Shown here piece by piece: positions 1 through 10,042 of a stretch of DNA of 64,000 nt. Position 1 is the stretch's first letter. Every line of letters begins with the position of its first letter. The notes under the pieces were generated by a model that saw only the letters and a program-made list of their open reading frames with translations, did no database searches and had not been told where the DNA came from. The translations under genes were made by a program, and so were the position numbers. Location: contig JADJSV010000017.1 of NCBI GenBank assembly GCA_016711505.1, positions 62,001 through 126,000 of the forward strand. The letters run 5' to 3'. The DNA comes from Bacteroidota bacterium (lineage in GTDB: Bacteria > Bacteroidota > Bacteroidia > AKYH767-A > 2013-40CM-41-45).

Positions 1-2062
1 AATATCTATCCTTTAACCGAAAGAGATTCCGTTGTAGATACAATATGGAATAAGACTGTAGCTGACCCTTACCGCTGGCTCGAGAATGTTCATTCTGATA
101 AAACAAATCTTTGGCTTGAAAGCCAGGCAGAGATCAGAGATAAATATGCCAGCAAACTTACTTATAGCGTAGCCGAACATCTTACCAACTATTCAAGGAT
201 TCAAATGAAGAGGGTAAATAAGGAGGGTAAATATTATTTTTCATATGGGAGTAGCACATTACTTGAAACTGCATCATTGTATATTCGATCACATGCCGAT
301 GAACAGCCAAAACTTTTATTTAATCCAAATACATTAGAAAAAGGCGTAGCTATTACCATCGACGGTATAGATATTTCAGAAGATAATAAAACTCTTGCAA
401 TCATTCTATCGCGAAATGGAAGCGACTGGAAAACGATCCGCTTCCTTGATCTGGAGAAAAAAGAATTGTTAAACGATTCCGTAAATTTTGTCAAGTACAG
501 TCCACTATACTGGTCGGGCGACAAAGTATTTTATATTAAATATGATGTTAAAGATGTCTCTGAATCCTTTTCAGGATTAATAAAAATTAAAGCGCTTCAA
601 TATCATACTCTGGGAACTTCACAGGACCAAGATTATCCTGTTTATACACCCGAAAGTCTGACCGATTACTTTAGTTTTAAAATTACTCCGGAAAAGAAAT
701 ATCTGATCTTCACACAAAAATTCAAGAAAGGTGAAAAATTCTCTATTACATGTTCTTATAAAACTCTTCCTCTGAACCCTGATGAAGATTTTAAAATATT
801 TATTGATACTGAAGTAAAAGATGGCGTCAACATTCATGCTGTAGGAGAAATTAATGGCAAATTGCTTGTAGCTACAAATAAATTCGGCAACAATGGCAGT
901 GCTTACCGGTGTGATCTAAATAAGAAAAATGATTTTGAAAAATTTATTCCACAATACAAAGAAAGACTTCAGTCAGTAGTTATCATTAACGAAAACAAAA
1001 TACTTACTCTCTACAACGGTGATAAAAAATCATATGCATTAATTGCTGATTCTAACGGAAATAAATTAAAATCGTGGAGCATACCGGAAGGTTATTCTTT
1101 CAATGGATTCTCCTATACCCGGGGCGATAGTATTTTAGTTTATTATTTCAATTCATTTTTTAGTCCGTCTTCTGTCTATCAGATCAACCTGAATACATTT
1201 GAGCAAACTTCACTCTCTAAAACTATTGTACCATTTAGTTTCAAGGACCTGACTACTGAAATGGTTTACTATTATTCAAAAGACAGCACTTTGATTCCGA
1301 TGTACCTTACTTACAAAAAAGGCATCAAACTAAATGGAAACAACCCAACAATTCTTTATGGTTACGGAGGATTTGGGAATTCAATGCAACCCAATTTTGA
1401 TGTCAACAATATCGCCTTTCTGAACAGCGGCGGCATTTTTGCAGTTCCAAAACTCCGGGGCGGCGGAGACTTTCCCGGATGGCATGAAGCCGGAAAGAGA
1501 TTTAAGAAACAAAATACCTTCGACGATTTTATAGCTGCTGCTGAATATCTGATTGCTCAGAAATATACTAACTCTGAAAAACTTGCTGCAATGGGCGGTT
1601 CAAATGGCGGATTACTAGTTGGTGCATGCATGACACAACGACCGGAACTTTTCAAAGTGGTAGTTTCACAATCAGGCGTATTAGACATGTTGCGCTATCA
1701 TAAATTTAATGTCGGATATAAATATACCGAAGAATATGGAAACATTGAAGACTCTCTCGATTTTCTGAATTTGTTGTCCTACTCCCCCGTGCACAATGTA
1801 AAATCAGGTGTTGATTATCCCTGCAACATTACTGGTCGCTTCAGATAACGATGACAGAGTAAGTCCGTTTCATTCTTTCAAGTTTCTTTCTCAACTTCAG
1901 ACGTATGGCGGAACTAAAAATCCTTATGTATTATATTACCAGGAACAAGCAGGGCATTCAGGAAGCGGCGTATTTGACAATCAGATCACAAGGAAAGCTT
2001 ATGTCTACACTTTTATTTATAAATACCTTGGCATAGAAAGTAAAATTTACTTTGAAGATTAA
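1..2062 (+). pseudogene. Prolyl oligopeptidase family serine peptidase (S9A), 5'-truncated by window edge and frameshifted
   Basis: Cleaves peptides after proline; family members of this type in Bacteroidota are usually periplasmic. The reading frame is already open at base 1 and contains the family N-terminal signature (ADPYRWLEN near base 61), so the true start lies upstream. A beta-propeller region is followed by the alpha/beta hydrolase domain: the nucleophile motif GGSNGG lies near 1594-1611. The frame breaks at a CCC run (1819-1821): the first frame stops at 1848, while the second frame continues the family sequence as PATLLVASDNDDRVSP, with the catalytic Asp in DDRV and the His in QAGHSGSG near 1957. 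Removing one C restores one protein. As written, the Ser is separated from Asp and His, so the product would be inactive. The gene converges on the helicase, and the 3' ends overlap by 4 bp. Family call is firm; whether the frameshift is real or a sequencing error cannot be told. Confidence 0.9.
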
Positions 2063-4551
2063 GAAGCAAATTCCTTCAGCTTCTTTGCAATAAGCCAGGC
2101 CTGCACCAGTTTCAACTTACCAAAAGAATATTTATTCCCACACATTTCTCTCGCTGCTTTTAAATCAGTTGAATTGTCAGGAAAAAATGTTCTTATCTTT
2201 TCTATCATATCAACTTCCATCACTGTTTCAATCTGGATCAGATTATTCTGTACTGCAAGTGCTAGATGTCCTTCAATGGTAGATTCTGCAAGTTTTCTGA
2301 TCGCACAAACTTCTTTAATACTATTTCCTGATTTAATGAGGACAATAGTTTCGTTAACTGTTACCGATAATATTCCGGACTTTTTGAATATCGCTTTACT
2401 CTTACCTTTAACTTTTCCTTTTTGATTTCCTTTTGAATAATTCAATTCTATGCTATTCTCTTCACAGTAACGGCGAATCATTTTTAATACCTCAAAACCA
2501 TATAATGATAATTTTGTTCTGCCAAATCCGCCCATTGCAAGCATCGTACTTTCGTCTCCGGGAAGTTGAGCACAACAATTTCGTATTGTCTGATTACTGA
2601 AGATCATATATGGCGGGACATCTTCTTCCTCGGCCATTTCATCCCGATACGATGAAAGGAGTTCGAACAATTCCGATTTCTCACCGGAAACTCCTTCCAT
2701 AGCAGATGAAATATATGTCGACTTCACTTTTTCGAAATTTGCAGGCAAATTCTTTTTCCATACAGACAGATCATTCATACTAAAACCTGATTTACAGAGG
2801 TCCGTTTTTGTCTGATTATAAACCATCTGTTCATTCAGTTCTTCCAACACTTTATCAATTGAACGGGCTGTTCGCTTATTGCTGATCTTTATAGGATGCG
2901 CAAGCAAAATATTTTTCCATGTAACTAACTGCTCTGAAAAATATTTAGAGGCTTCGCTTACTCTTACCTGAAGTTTCTCATTTGTTGCCGGATCACCGCC
3001 TTCATTCCATATCTCCTGAAGCTGTTGTTTAAACTTGTTTGAAGTTGCAAGCAGGTTTTCATGAAGACCGGAAAATTCTCTCAGCCATTTTCGGATAGAA
3101 TCGTCGGTTAAAAATTCTGAGATCTCTTTATTAAGTTTGATGAGATAAAAAAGAAATTGTTCATACGTAAACACACCAAATAACACTTGCTTCAAATACT
3201 CTTCACGTGCCTTTTCAAATAAAACCGGAAGAGATTTTTCATCATGCTTTGTTTCCTGCCAGCTTTTCAGATCAGCATGCGGGCCAAGAAAACGATCGTT
3301 GACAGGACTGGTCAATATTAATCCTTCAAGTGAAGTAGCCCTGCTCAATGCAACATATACCTGTCCGTTTGCAAAAGCATTTTCTGCATCAATCACGACT
3401 TTATCAAAAGTCAATCCCTGACTCTTGTGGATCGTAATCGCCCATGCTAAACGCAATGGATATTGCGTAAAAGTTCCAATCACTGATTCCTTGATCTCTT
3501 TTGTATCAGGATCGACAGCATATTTAACATTTTCCCAGATATATCTGTTCACATTAATCTTGTCACCATTGCAATTAACAACAACTTCATCGTCAGACAG
3601 ATCTTCAACAATACCGATCTTACCATTAAAAAATCTTTTCTCAGGATCGTTCTTGATGAACATTACCTGTGCACCTTCTTTCAGCACCAATATTTTTTCT
3701 GCAGGTACAATATGATCAGGGAATTGATCTTCAATCGTTGCTTCATATTTAAATTCAGCTTTCTTTACATTGTTGAGTTTAATTTCATTTATCTTATTGG
3801 CATTTGCATTGTGAGTTGTTAAAGTAATATAACCGTCGCCATCTTTTGAAATGAAATCACTTTTCATCCTGCTATTCAATGCCAGTAAATGTTGCTTAGT
3901 CAGAGTATTTTCTCTTAATCCGTTTAGTATATCGATAAAACTTTCATCTTTCTGACGAAAAATCTTTTTCAATTCTACCATTACCGGTATGTTGGCTTTT
4001 AAGACCAGGCTATCGAAAAAGAAATTGGAAGAATAATATTCTTTCAGCAACTTCCATTCATTGTCTCTTACGACCGGCTGCAATTGATACAGATCACCGA
4101 TAAAAAGTACCTGCACTCCGCCAAAAGGTGCCTGCTTATGCCTGACAGTTCGTAGAATAAGATCAATTTCATCGACAGTATAAGAAGCAACCATACTTGC
4201 TTCATCTATTACAAGCAATTCGAGTGCATTAAAAAAATTCAGTTTTTCGGAATTGTAGCGCAATCTCGAAAGCAATGTCTTTTTATCTATAGCTATTGTT
4301 GTAGGCCTGTTTGCAGGAATGAATGGACCAAATGGAAGGTGAAACATTGAATGTAACGTTATTCCGCCTGCATTTATCGCTGCAACTCCTGTCGGAGCAG
4401 CTACAGCCATATTTTTAACCGGATTTTCCTTCAGATATTTCAGAAAAGTAGTCTTACCCGTTCCCGCTTTTCCGGTAAGAAAAATATTTACATTCGTTTC
4501 ATTTATGAATTTCAAAGCAAGTTCAAATGCTTCTGTTTTTATAGTTTCCAT
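2059..4551 (-). CDS. PIF1-like SF1B helicase with C-terminal HRDC and helix-turn-helix domains
   Basis: 830-aa ATP-dependent DNA helicase. From residue 1: Walker A GKAGTGKTT (about 27-35), motif Ia APTGVAAINAGG (about 53), Walker B VIDEAS (about 113), GDLYQLQPVV (about 150), and the C-terminal IHKSQGLTFDKVVID and QVYVALSRAT motifs (about 400-430), all as in PIF1/RRM3 helicases. After a 200-residue linker comes an HRDC domain (about 640-715, VPPYMIF...GFGRTKLSLYG) and then an HTH_40-like segment (about 750-825), the arrangement found at the end of RecQ. I chose the Met at 4551, just before the helicase fold; the same frame stays open to 4680, but that 43-residue extension is not family-like. 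No Shine-Dalgarno sequence. Cytoplasmic; probable role in genome maintenance (inferred from family). A 40-bp-stem palindrome lies upstream. Confidence 0.93.
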   Translation of the reverse strand: METIKTEAFELALKFINETNVNIFLTGKAGTGKTTFLKYLKENPVKNMAVAAPTGVAAINAGGITLHSMFHLPFGPFIPANRPTTIAIDKKTLLSRLRYNSEKLNFFNALELLVIDEASMVASYTVDEIDLILRTVRHKQAPFGGVQVLFIGDLYQLQPVVRDNEWKLLKEYYSSNFFFDSLVLKANIPVMVELKKIFRQKDESFIDILNGLRENTLTKQHLLALNSRMKSDFISKDGDGYITLTTHNANANKINEIKLNNVKKAEFKYEATIEDQFPDHIVPAEKILVLKEGAQVMFIKNDPEKRFFNGKIGIVEDLSDDEVVVNCNGDKINVNRYIWENVKYAVDPDTKEIKESVIGTFTQYPLRLAWAITIHKSQGLTFDKVVIDAENAFANGQVYVALSRATSLEGLILTSPVNDRFLGPHADLKSWQETKHDEKSLPVLFEKAREEYLKQVLFGVFTYEQFLFYLIKLNKEISEFLTDDSIRKWLREFSGLHENLLATSNKFKQQLQEIWNEGGDPATNEKLQVRVSEASKYFSEQLVTWKNILLAHPIKISNKRTARSIDKVLEELNEQMVYNQTKTDLCKSGFSMNDLSVWKKNLPANFEKVKSTYISSAMEGVSGEKSELFELLSSYRDEMAEEEDVPPYMIFSNQTIRNCCAQLPGDESTMLAMGGFGRTKLSLYGFEVLKMIRRYCEENSIELNYSKGNQKGKVKGKSKAIFKKSGILSVTVNETIVLIKSGNSIKEVCAIRKLAESTIEGHLALAVQNNLIQIETVMEVDMIEKIRTFFPDNSTDLKAAREMCGNKYSFGKLKLVQAWLIAKKLKEFAS

Positions 4552-4671
4552 TTTACAAATTTGGATAACAAAGGTAACACATAAGTAAAACGGAAATTCA
4601 AATGATAGTTGTATCGGTACATTTTCATACTTATATGCGAATTCTAAAGATCTAGGATATTGGAATATCTC

Positions 4672-4769
4672 TCTGCGCAAAATCTGCGGGATTTGCGAGA
4701 TCTGCGGGAGAACAAATCACGCTTTATTTTCTCCCGCAGATCTCGCAAATCCCGCAGATTTGGCGCAGA
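4672..4769. repeat. Solitary palindromic repeat with 40-nt arms (TCTGCG/CTGCGGGA family)
   Basis: Left arm 4672-4711 and right arm 4730-4769 are nearly perfect reverse complements, with an 18-nt loop. The arms are built from CTGCGGGA, TTGCGAGATC and TCTGCGC words. A run of ten T follows the right arm on the + strand (4770-4779). The flanking genes (protease ending at 4797 and helicase starting at 4551) both run on the minus strand, where no T-run follows, so it is not a simple terminator for them. The same words form the tandem array at 28917-29421, so this is a dispersed repeat family. Confidence 0.85.
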
Positions 4770-4796
4770 TTTTTTTTTTCACAAGTATGGGATAGA

Positions 4797-5444
4797 CTAA
4801 ACCGACAACCCATTCGCTACCGCCAAATCCATTATAGAAGCCACAGTTGCTACAATAGAGATCGATAATTGATTGCCTTGTTTGGAATTTAAATTTCCAC
4901 ATTGCATTCCGATAACAATTCCATCAGAAGTAAATGCCGGACAACCACTGGAACCGCTGTACATCAGATTATCTGTTTCATAAAATGTGATCATGTGTCC
5001 GTAAAAATTATGTGGAAAATATCCGCTTACAAAACCATGTTGAAATCGTTCCTTAAGGATCCAGATTCCGTTAGTCATTTCGGACAAAGGAAAGCCAAGT
5101 GTTCCTATCATGGTTCCTTTATTTACAAAATCATTTTTGATCGAAACCGAATTTGAATAATTACCACCCATGATCCTTAGAAAGGCAACATCGGTTGTCG
5201 GATCCTGAAAAATTAATTGTGCAGGCACCGGAGTCTTTCCAATATCAACTGAACAAATCACTTCAAAAAAATTGTGATGAACTCCGGTAGCAAGATCACG
5301 CATACCATGAGCAGTAGTGGCAATGATGTTTGGAGCAATTAAAAATCCGGAGCCTAAAGAATAAGTAATCTGCCCCTGATTATTTACTCCGGCTCTTACA
5401 CCAAAGATGGAACTACTTAATTGAGAACACGCTTTTTGAAACAT
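4797..5444 (-). CDS. Trypsin-like serine protease (S1/S46-type chymotrypsin fold)
   Basis: 215-aa protein with a complete apparent catalytic triad: His46 in ATTAHG, Asp85 in TTDVAFL, and Ser166 in the GSSGCP oxyanion motif. Glycine-rich strands such as GSGFLIAPNIIATTAHG and IGTLGFP are typical of trypsin-2-like/DegP protease domains. It has no PDZ domain and no clear signal peptide from the Met at 5444, so it is a minimal protease domain, perhaps cytoplasmic or non-classically exported. It sits alone between the sugar dehydrogenase and the helicase. Substrate unknown. Confidence 0.8.
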   Translation of the reverse strand: MFQKACSQLSSSIFGVRAGVNNQGQITYSLGSGFLIAPNIIATTAHGMRDLATGVHHNFFEVICSVDIGKTPVPAQLIFQDPTTDVAFLRIMGGNYSNSVSIKNDFVNKGTMIGTLGFPLSEMTNGIWILKERFQHGFVSGYFPHNFYGHMITFYETDNLMYSGSSGCPAFTSDGIVIGMQCGNLNSKQGNQLSISIVATVASIMDLAVANGLSV

Positions 5445-5554
5445 AGAGTGGGTTTATTTTTCACGTAAAACTTTTTCTGATAGTCACAAAACTAGTATGA
5501 AAAGCCTTACATGCAAACCTCATCACTCACAATTACTAACATTCAAAGCAGAAA

Positions 5555-6787
5555 TCACTTCTTCCCTATTCTATACAATCTCCCTTCATCAGTAATTGCA
5601 TACAATTTGCCATCATTACCCATTGTAATATCACGAAACCTCTGACCTTCGTCTTCTAGTAACCGCTCTTCACCGGTCACTTTATTATTTTCAATTACCA
5701 ATCTGGCAATATGATTACTGTTCAATCCGCAAATGAATAAATTATTTTTCCATTCTGCTACTTCGGTTCCATTGTAAAATGTCATTCCACTTGGCGATAA
5801 AACAGGATCCCAATAATAAACCGGCTGTTCCAGTCCATCTTGCTTTGTAAGGCCTTCGCCGACTTTAAATCCCGTGTATTCCAATCCATAGGTTATTGTT
5901 GGCCAGCCATAATTTTTTCCCGGTTGAATCAAATTAATTTCATCGCCACCCTTTGGACCGAATTCATTTTCCCAGATGTCACCGGTTACCGGATGTAATG
6001 CAAGACCCTGAACATTTCTGTGTCCATACGAATAAATTTCAGGACGCACTTTCTGATCATTAGCAAATGGATTTCCTGCGGCTGGTTGTCCGTCAGTAGT
6101 TATCCTGATAATTTTTCCTAAACCTGAATTCAGATCTTGTGCCTGAGGTCTTGTAACTTTGTCAGAACGCTCACCTGTACTTAACAAAAGATTTCCTGTC
6201 TTATCAAAAATCACTCTGCCGCCATAGTGAAGAGTTCCATCGTATGCCGGTGTCGCTCTATAGATCACTTTAACGTTCTCCAGACTCTTCTCATCGACAG
6301 ACAATTTCCCTTTTGCAACAGCGGTAAGATTTCCTTCAGGCATATTTTCCGAAAAAGCCCAATAGACCATTCTGTTTGTTTTAAATTCTTTATCAAGTGT
6401 CAGTCCCAATAACCCTCCCTGACCATCAGAATTAACCGCCGGTATCCCTGTAATTTTTTCACCCACTTTTCCTGTCGGAGAAACAATTCTCATCGAACCA
6501 CCTTTTTCTGTAATTAAAAATCTGCCATCGGGCAAAGAGACTATTCCCCATGGTTTTTTAAGTTCGTCAGTTAGTTTGGCTGCTTCATATGATACGGAAG
6601 TTTTTATTGCTTTAATTCGTGTTTGTCCTGTGAAAGCGGGTCTAAAATCTGAATTAGGTTTTTTCGTTTCAACAGAAACAACTGATGAATCAGAATTTTG
6701 ATCTTCATTTTTTCCTGTAGGATTTGATCCACATGCATTCAGCATAAAACCGAAATAAGCAACAATGAGAATAATTTTAGTATTCAT
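5555..6787 (-). CDS. PQQ-dependent sugar dehydrogenase (glucose/sorbosone dehydrogenase family) lipoprotein
   Basis: 410-aa soluble-aldose-dehydrogenase-type six-bladed propeller, expected to oxidise sugars with PQQ in the periplasm. An N-terminal lipobox (LNAC, Cys19) predicts lipid anchoring, followed by a low-complexity tether (about 20-60). Family motifs include KPWGIVSLPDGRFLITEKGG (about 80), the LHYGGRVIFD stretch, and the highly conserved YSYGHRNVQGLALHP / ENEFGPKGGDEINL / GKNYGWP block (about 255-300), which contains cofactor-site residues in the family. No PQQ biosynthesis genes are in the window, so true PQQ use is an inference; a scavenged cofactor or another ligand is possible. 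Confidence 0.9.
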   Translation of the reverse strand: MNTKIILIVAYFGFMLNACGSNPTGKNEDQNSDSSVVSVETKKPNSDFRPAFTGQTRIKAIKTSVSYEAAKLTDELKKPWGIVSLPDGRFLITEKGGSMRIVSPTGKVGEKITGIPAVNSDGQGGLLGLTLDKEFKTNRMVYWAFSENMPEGNLTAVAKGKLSVDEKSLENVKVIYRATPAYDGTLHYGGRVIFDKTGNLLLSTGERSDKVTRPQAQDLNSGLGKIIRITTDGQPAAGNPFANDQKVRPEIYSYGHRNVQGLALHPVTGDIWENEFGPKGGDEINLIQPGKNYGWPTITYGLEYTGFKVGEGLTKQDGLEQPVYYWDPVLSPSGMTFYNGTEVAEWKNNLFICGLNSNHIARLVIENNKVTGEERLLEDEGQRFRDITMGNDGKLYAITDEGRLYRIGKK

Positions 6788-6957
6788 ATTTTAATAATTT
6801 AGAATTTAAAGTAAGTCAATTTGTAACTTCCTGACAATGCAAAAAGGAGGCCTCTGTGTAAAAAATGAAATCGATGACGATTAAAAATTAAACATGGAGA
6901 ACATAGAGGAAAAAAGGGAGGAAAAAGAGAATTAAATCATATTTTATTATGGCCTGC

Positions 6958-7101
6958 TCAATTAACTTTAAACCATGCCCAGATTGCAATTCCTATCCAA
7001 ACCAGGCCTTTCAGAAGAAAAAACATAAACCCATAGACACCGACTTTTTTCAGCCAGCTCTTTTTCTCTGTAGGGGTAGTTTTGTCTTCAGGCAAAATCA
7101 T
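6958..7101 (-). CDS. Small single-span membrane protein (47 aa)
   Basis: Short gene read on the minus strand: a charged N-terminus (MILPEDKTTPTEKKSWLKK), then a hydrophobic segment of about 24 residues containing FMFFLLKGLVWIGIAIW, ending KVN and a TGA. The pattern of a basic Trp-containing lead-in followed by FFLLKGLVW recurs, to my recollection, in small unannotated Bacteroidota membrane proteins. Function unknown. It lies upstream of the sugar dehydrogenase on the same strand, 170 bases away. A longer open frame on the opposite strand (6949-7191) overlaps it but has no protein-like features. Confidence 0.6.
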   Translation of the reverse strand: MILPEDKTTPTEKKSWLKKVGVYGFMFFLLKGLVWIGIAIWAWFKVN

Positions 7102-7435
7102 AATTTCAAAATTGTTTTAAACGAAGGAAATTCCGGCTGTTTTTTCATTCCAACTAATTACAAAATTAAGAATAGTTCCCGAATTAAATAAAACTTAAAT
7201 TCTTTAACAAATTATATTCCTTTTTATCTGAAAGACTACAATTTGCATTAAATGTACCACAGAATAATGACTCTGAGCCTGTTCCCATTAAATCGAAATT
7301 AACTAAAATCAGGTTTTTTTAACCCCATTTTCCAATAATCTCAGCTTGTTGCACGCTCTTACTAATTCATGCAGGTTTAATGTATTTTGAATTTTAAAAA
7401 CAGTATTTTCCCACTCCAAATACATCCCAAATTTT
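7102..7435. other. Gene-free spacer upstream of the PIG-L operon
   Basis: AT-rich spacer of about 330 bases between divergent genes (47-aa membrane protein on minus, PIG-L operon on plus). It should hold both promoters, but I see no box close enough to the TAnnTTTG consensus to call. An open frame on the minus strand (7309-7572) runs into the PIG-L gene and looks non-coding. Confidence 0.5.
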
Positions 7436-9924
7436 ATGAAAAATTTACTGCTAATACTGGTTATTACTTGCTTCCATTTTTGCTCATTCGCACAATCACA
7501 ACAACCGTTGACTTCTTCAGAAATTCTGCAGGGAATTAAGAAGTTGAATGTTGTTGGATCTGTGTTATACATTGCAGCACATCCTGATGATGAAAATACA
7601 AGACTACTTACTTATCTTAGTAAAGAAAAGAAACTTCGCACCGGTTATTTGTCATTGACTCGTGGCGATGGCGGACAAAATCTTGTAGGAAAAGAACAGG
7701 CCGAGCAGTTAGGTATAATCCGCACACAAGAATTACTTGCAGCAAGAAGAATTGATGGTGCAGAACAATTTTTCAGTCGCGCAAATGATTTTGGATATTC
7801 AAAAATCCTGAAGAAACTTTTAATTTCTGGAACAAAGACACGATTTTATCTGATGTTGTCTGGATCATTAGAAATTTCAAACCGGATGTCCTCATCTGCC
7901 GTTTTCCTACTACAGGCGAAGGTGGCCATGGACATCATACAGCTTCTGCAATACTAGGCTCTGAAGCGTTTGAAGCTGCTGCCGATCCAACACGTTTCGC
8001 ATGGCAATTAAGATATGTTGATGTGTGGCAGATCAAAAGAGTTTTCTGGAATACTTTTAATTTCGGGACAACAAACACTACTGCAGCAGATCAGGTACAG
8101 ATCGATGTAGGCGGATTCAATTCTCTCCTCGGTAAAAGTTATGGAGAGATCGCAGCTGAGAGTCGGTCAATGCACAAGAGCCAGGGATTTGGTTCTGCAA
8201 GATCGCGTGGAAAACAAATTGAATTCTTCAAACAAATAAAAGGAGATTCAGTGAAAGCTGATGTTTTCGAAAATATAGATTTGACATGGAACAGACTGGG
8301 TAATCAAAATGATCTGATAAATAAAATCAATTCATGTATTGCAGAATTTGATCCCGAATTTCCTGCCAAGAGTATTTCTGAATTAAAAATTATTTACAAT
8401 TCACTACTTGCTTTACCTGAAACAAATAAAAATATTGCATATTGGAAAAAACAAAAATTAAAAGAAACAGAAAATTTACTGCTCAATTGTGCCGGCATCT
8501 GGATTGAACCATCTGCAGGAAATTTTTCAGGAATACCGGGAAAGAAAGTAGAAATTACTTTGCAGGCAATAAACAGAAGTGATGCAAATGTAAAGATCAA
8601 TAGCATTGTTTATTCTGATAAATCAGATACTATTGCTGAAATTCCTCTGAAGAAAAATGAGCTCAGTGTTTTTAAACGAACAATTTCACTGAACAAAAAC
8701 ATTTCTTATTCCAATCCTTACTGGTTGAAGTCTGTACACAATGAAGGATTCTTCACAGTCACTGACCCAATGCTTATTCTTCAACCTGAAAACTCTGCAG
8801 CCTATTCTGTAAAAATCAATCTGAATATTGAAGGACTGAATCTGGAGATCAACAAACCTCTGGTTTATAAAAGTGTAGACCCTGCAAAAGGAGAAGTATA
8901 CAGACCCTTCGAAGTTCTTCCTGCAATTGCAGTTAATTTTTCCGCCAAAGCTTTTACATTTCAAAATGGTAAACCTGCTGGAATTCAATTGAACATAATT
9001 GCTAACGAGGACAGTGTAAAAGGAAAAGTCACTCTTAATTTACCTAAAGGCTGGAAAGCTGAGCCGGCGGAATTCAATCTGGAAATATTCTCAAAAAACA
9101 ATAACAGAATTTTTGAAACAACTATTACACCGCCTACTACCCATTCAGAAGGAACGATTTCTGCTATGGTCATTTCAAATGGCGATTCCATTTCTTATGG
9201 TATAAAAAGGATGGAGTACGACCATATTCCATATCAATTTATGCTTAATGAAGCAAAAGCAAAATTGGTGAGTTCCGATATCAAACTTGCAGGGACAAAT
9301 ATTGGTTACATTCCCGGAGCAGGCGATGAAGTTGCAGAATGTCTTGCACAGATCGGTTACAACGTAACTATTCTCAGCGATGAATTATTATCAAAGATCA
9401 ATCTGAATGGTTTTGATGCAATTGTTACCGGTATACGTGCATACAATACAAATGACTGGCTTCAAAATCATAGTCAGAAGTTACTTGACTATATCAATCA
9501 AGGTGGAAACTTTATAGTACAGTATAATACTAATAACAGAATCGGACCGCTGATCTCAAAGATCTCACCTTACCCTTTTAATATTTCCCGCGAAAGGGTA
9601 ACAGATGAAAAAGCAGAAATTCGTTTCAATGAACCTGCAAGTTCAACTCTTAATTTTCCGAATAAAATTTCTCCGGATGATTTTACAGGATGGAAACAGG
9701 AACGCGGAATTTATTTTGCATCAGATGCTGATCCGGCATATCAGAAAGTACTTTCAATGAATGATCCCGGAGAAAAAGCAAATGATGGAAGTTTAATTGT
9801 TGCAAAATATGGTAAAGGGAATTTTGTTTATACCGGTCTTGTTTTCTTCAGAGAATTACCTGCAGGAATTCCCGGGGCATACAGACTCTTTGTGAATTTG
9901 CTAAGCATACCGAAAAACAATTAG
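7436..9924 (+). pseudogene. Secreted PIG-L family deacetylase with C-terminal amidotransferase-like domain, frameshifted
   Basis: Reconstructed length about 829 aa. A signal peptide (about 1-19, ending SFAQ) is followed by a PIG-L/LmbE domain with the zinc-binding motif AAHPDDEN (about residue 47) and TRGDGGQN. Members of the family remove N-acetyl groups from sugar conjugates. The first frame ends at 7957; the second, called from 8023, is open earlier and continues as PEETFNFWNKDT...RFPTTGEGGHGHHTAS, including the conserved GHGHH metal/catalytic histidines. Restoring one A in the A5 run at 7801-7805 (AAA AAT CCT) joins them. The downstream part has beta-sandwich segments, then a GATase-like alpha/beta fold (about 620-740, GYIPGAGDEVAECL...INQGGNFIVQYN). 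First gene of an operon with a 38-aa membrane protein and a symporter. Confidence 0.88.
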
Positions 9925-9925
9925 A

Positions 9926-10042
9926 ATGAGTGAAAACCGATCGCATGAAGTAAAAAACTGGAAACGGATCTATCTTTCAATAGTAGTCTTTCTTGTCTTG
10001 CAGATTTTATTTTATAACTGGTTTACCGGGTTCTTCAAATGA
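9926..10042 (+). CDS. Small membrane protein (38 aa) between PIG-L deacetylase and symporter
   Basis: Starts 1 base after the PIG-L stop codon, and its TGA overlaps the ATG of the symporter (ATGA), so the three genes are probably translationally coupled. The product is MSENRSHEVKNWKRI, then one hydrophobic span (about 16-34, YLSIVVFLVLQILFYNWF), ending TGFFK. Basic residues before the span predict a cytoplasmic N-terminus. Tight packing argues that it is real: perhaps a symporter accessory subunit (inference). Function unknown. Confidence 0.68.
   Translation: MSENRSHEVKNWKRIYLSIVVFLVLQILFYNWFTGFFK

Noticed and set aside
4552..4680. N-terminal extension of the PIF1-like helicase (43 codons)
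   Set aside because: Not family-like and overlaps the repeat-bearing spacer; Met at 4551 sits directly before the helicase fold.
6949..7191. 80-codon open frame on the + strand
   Set aside because: No protein-like pattern. The opposite strand of the same region encodes a convincing 47-aa membrane protein.
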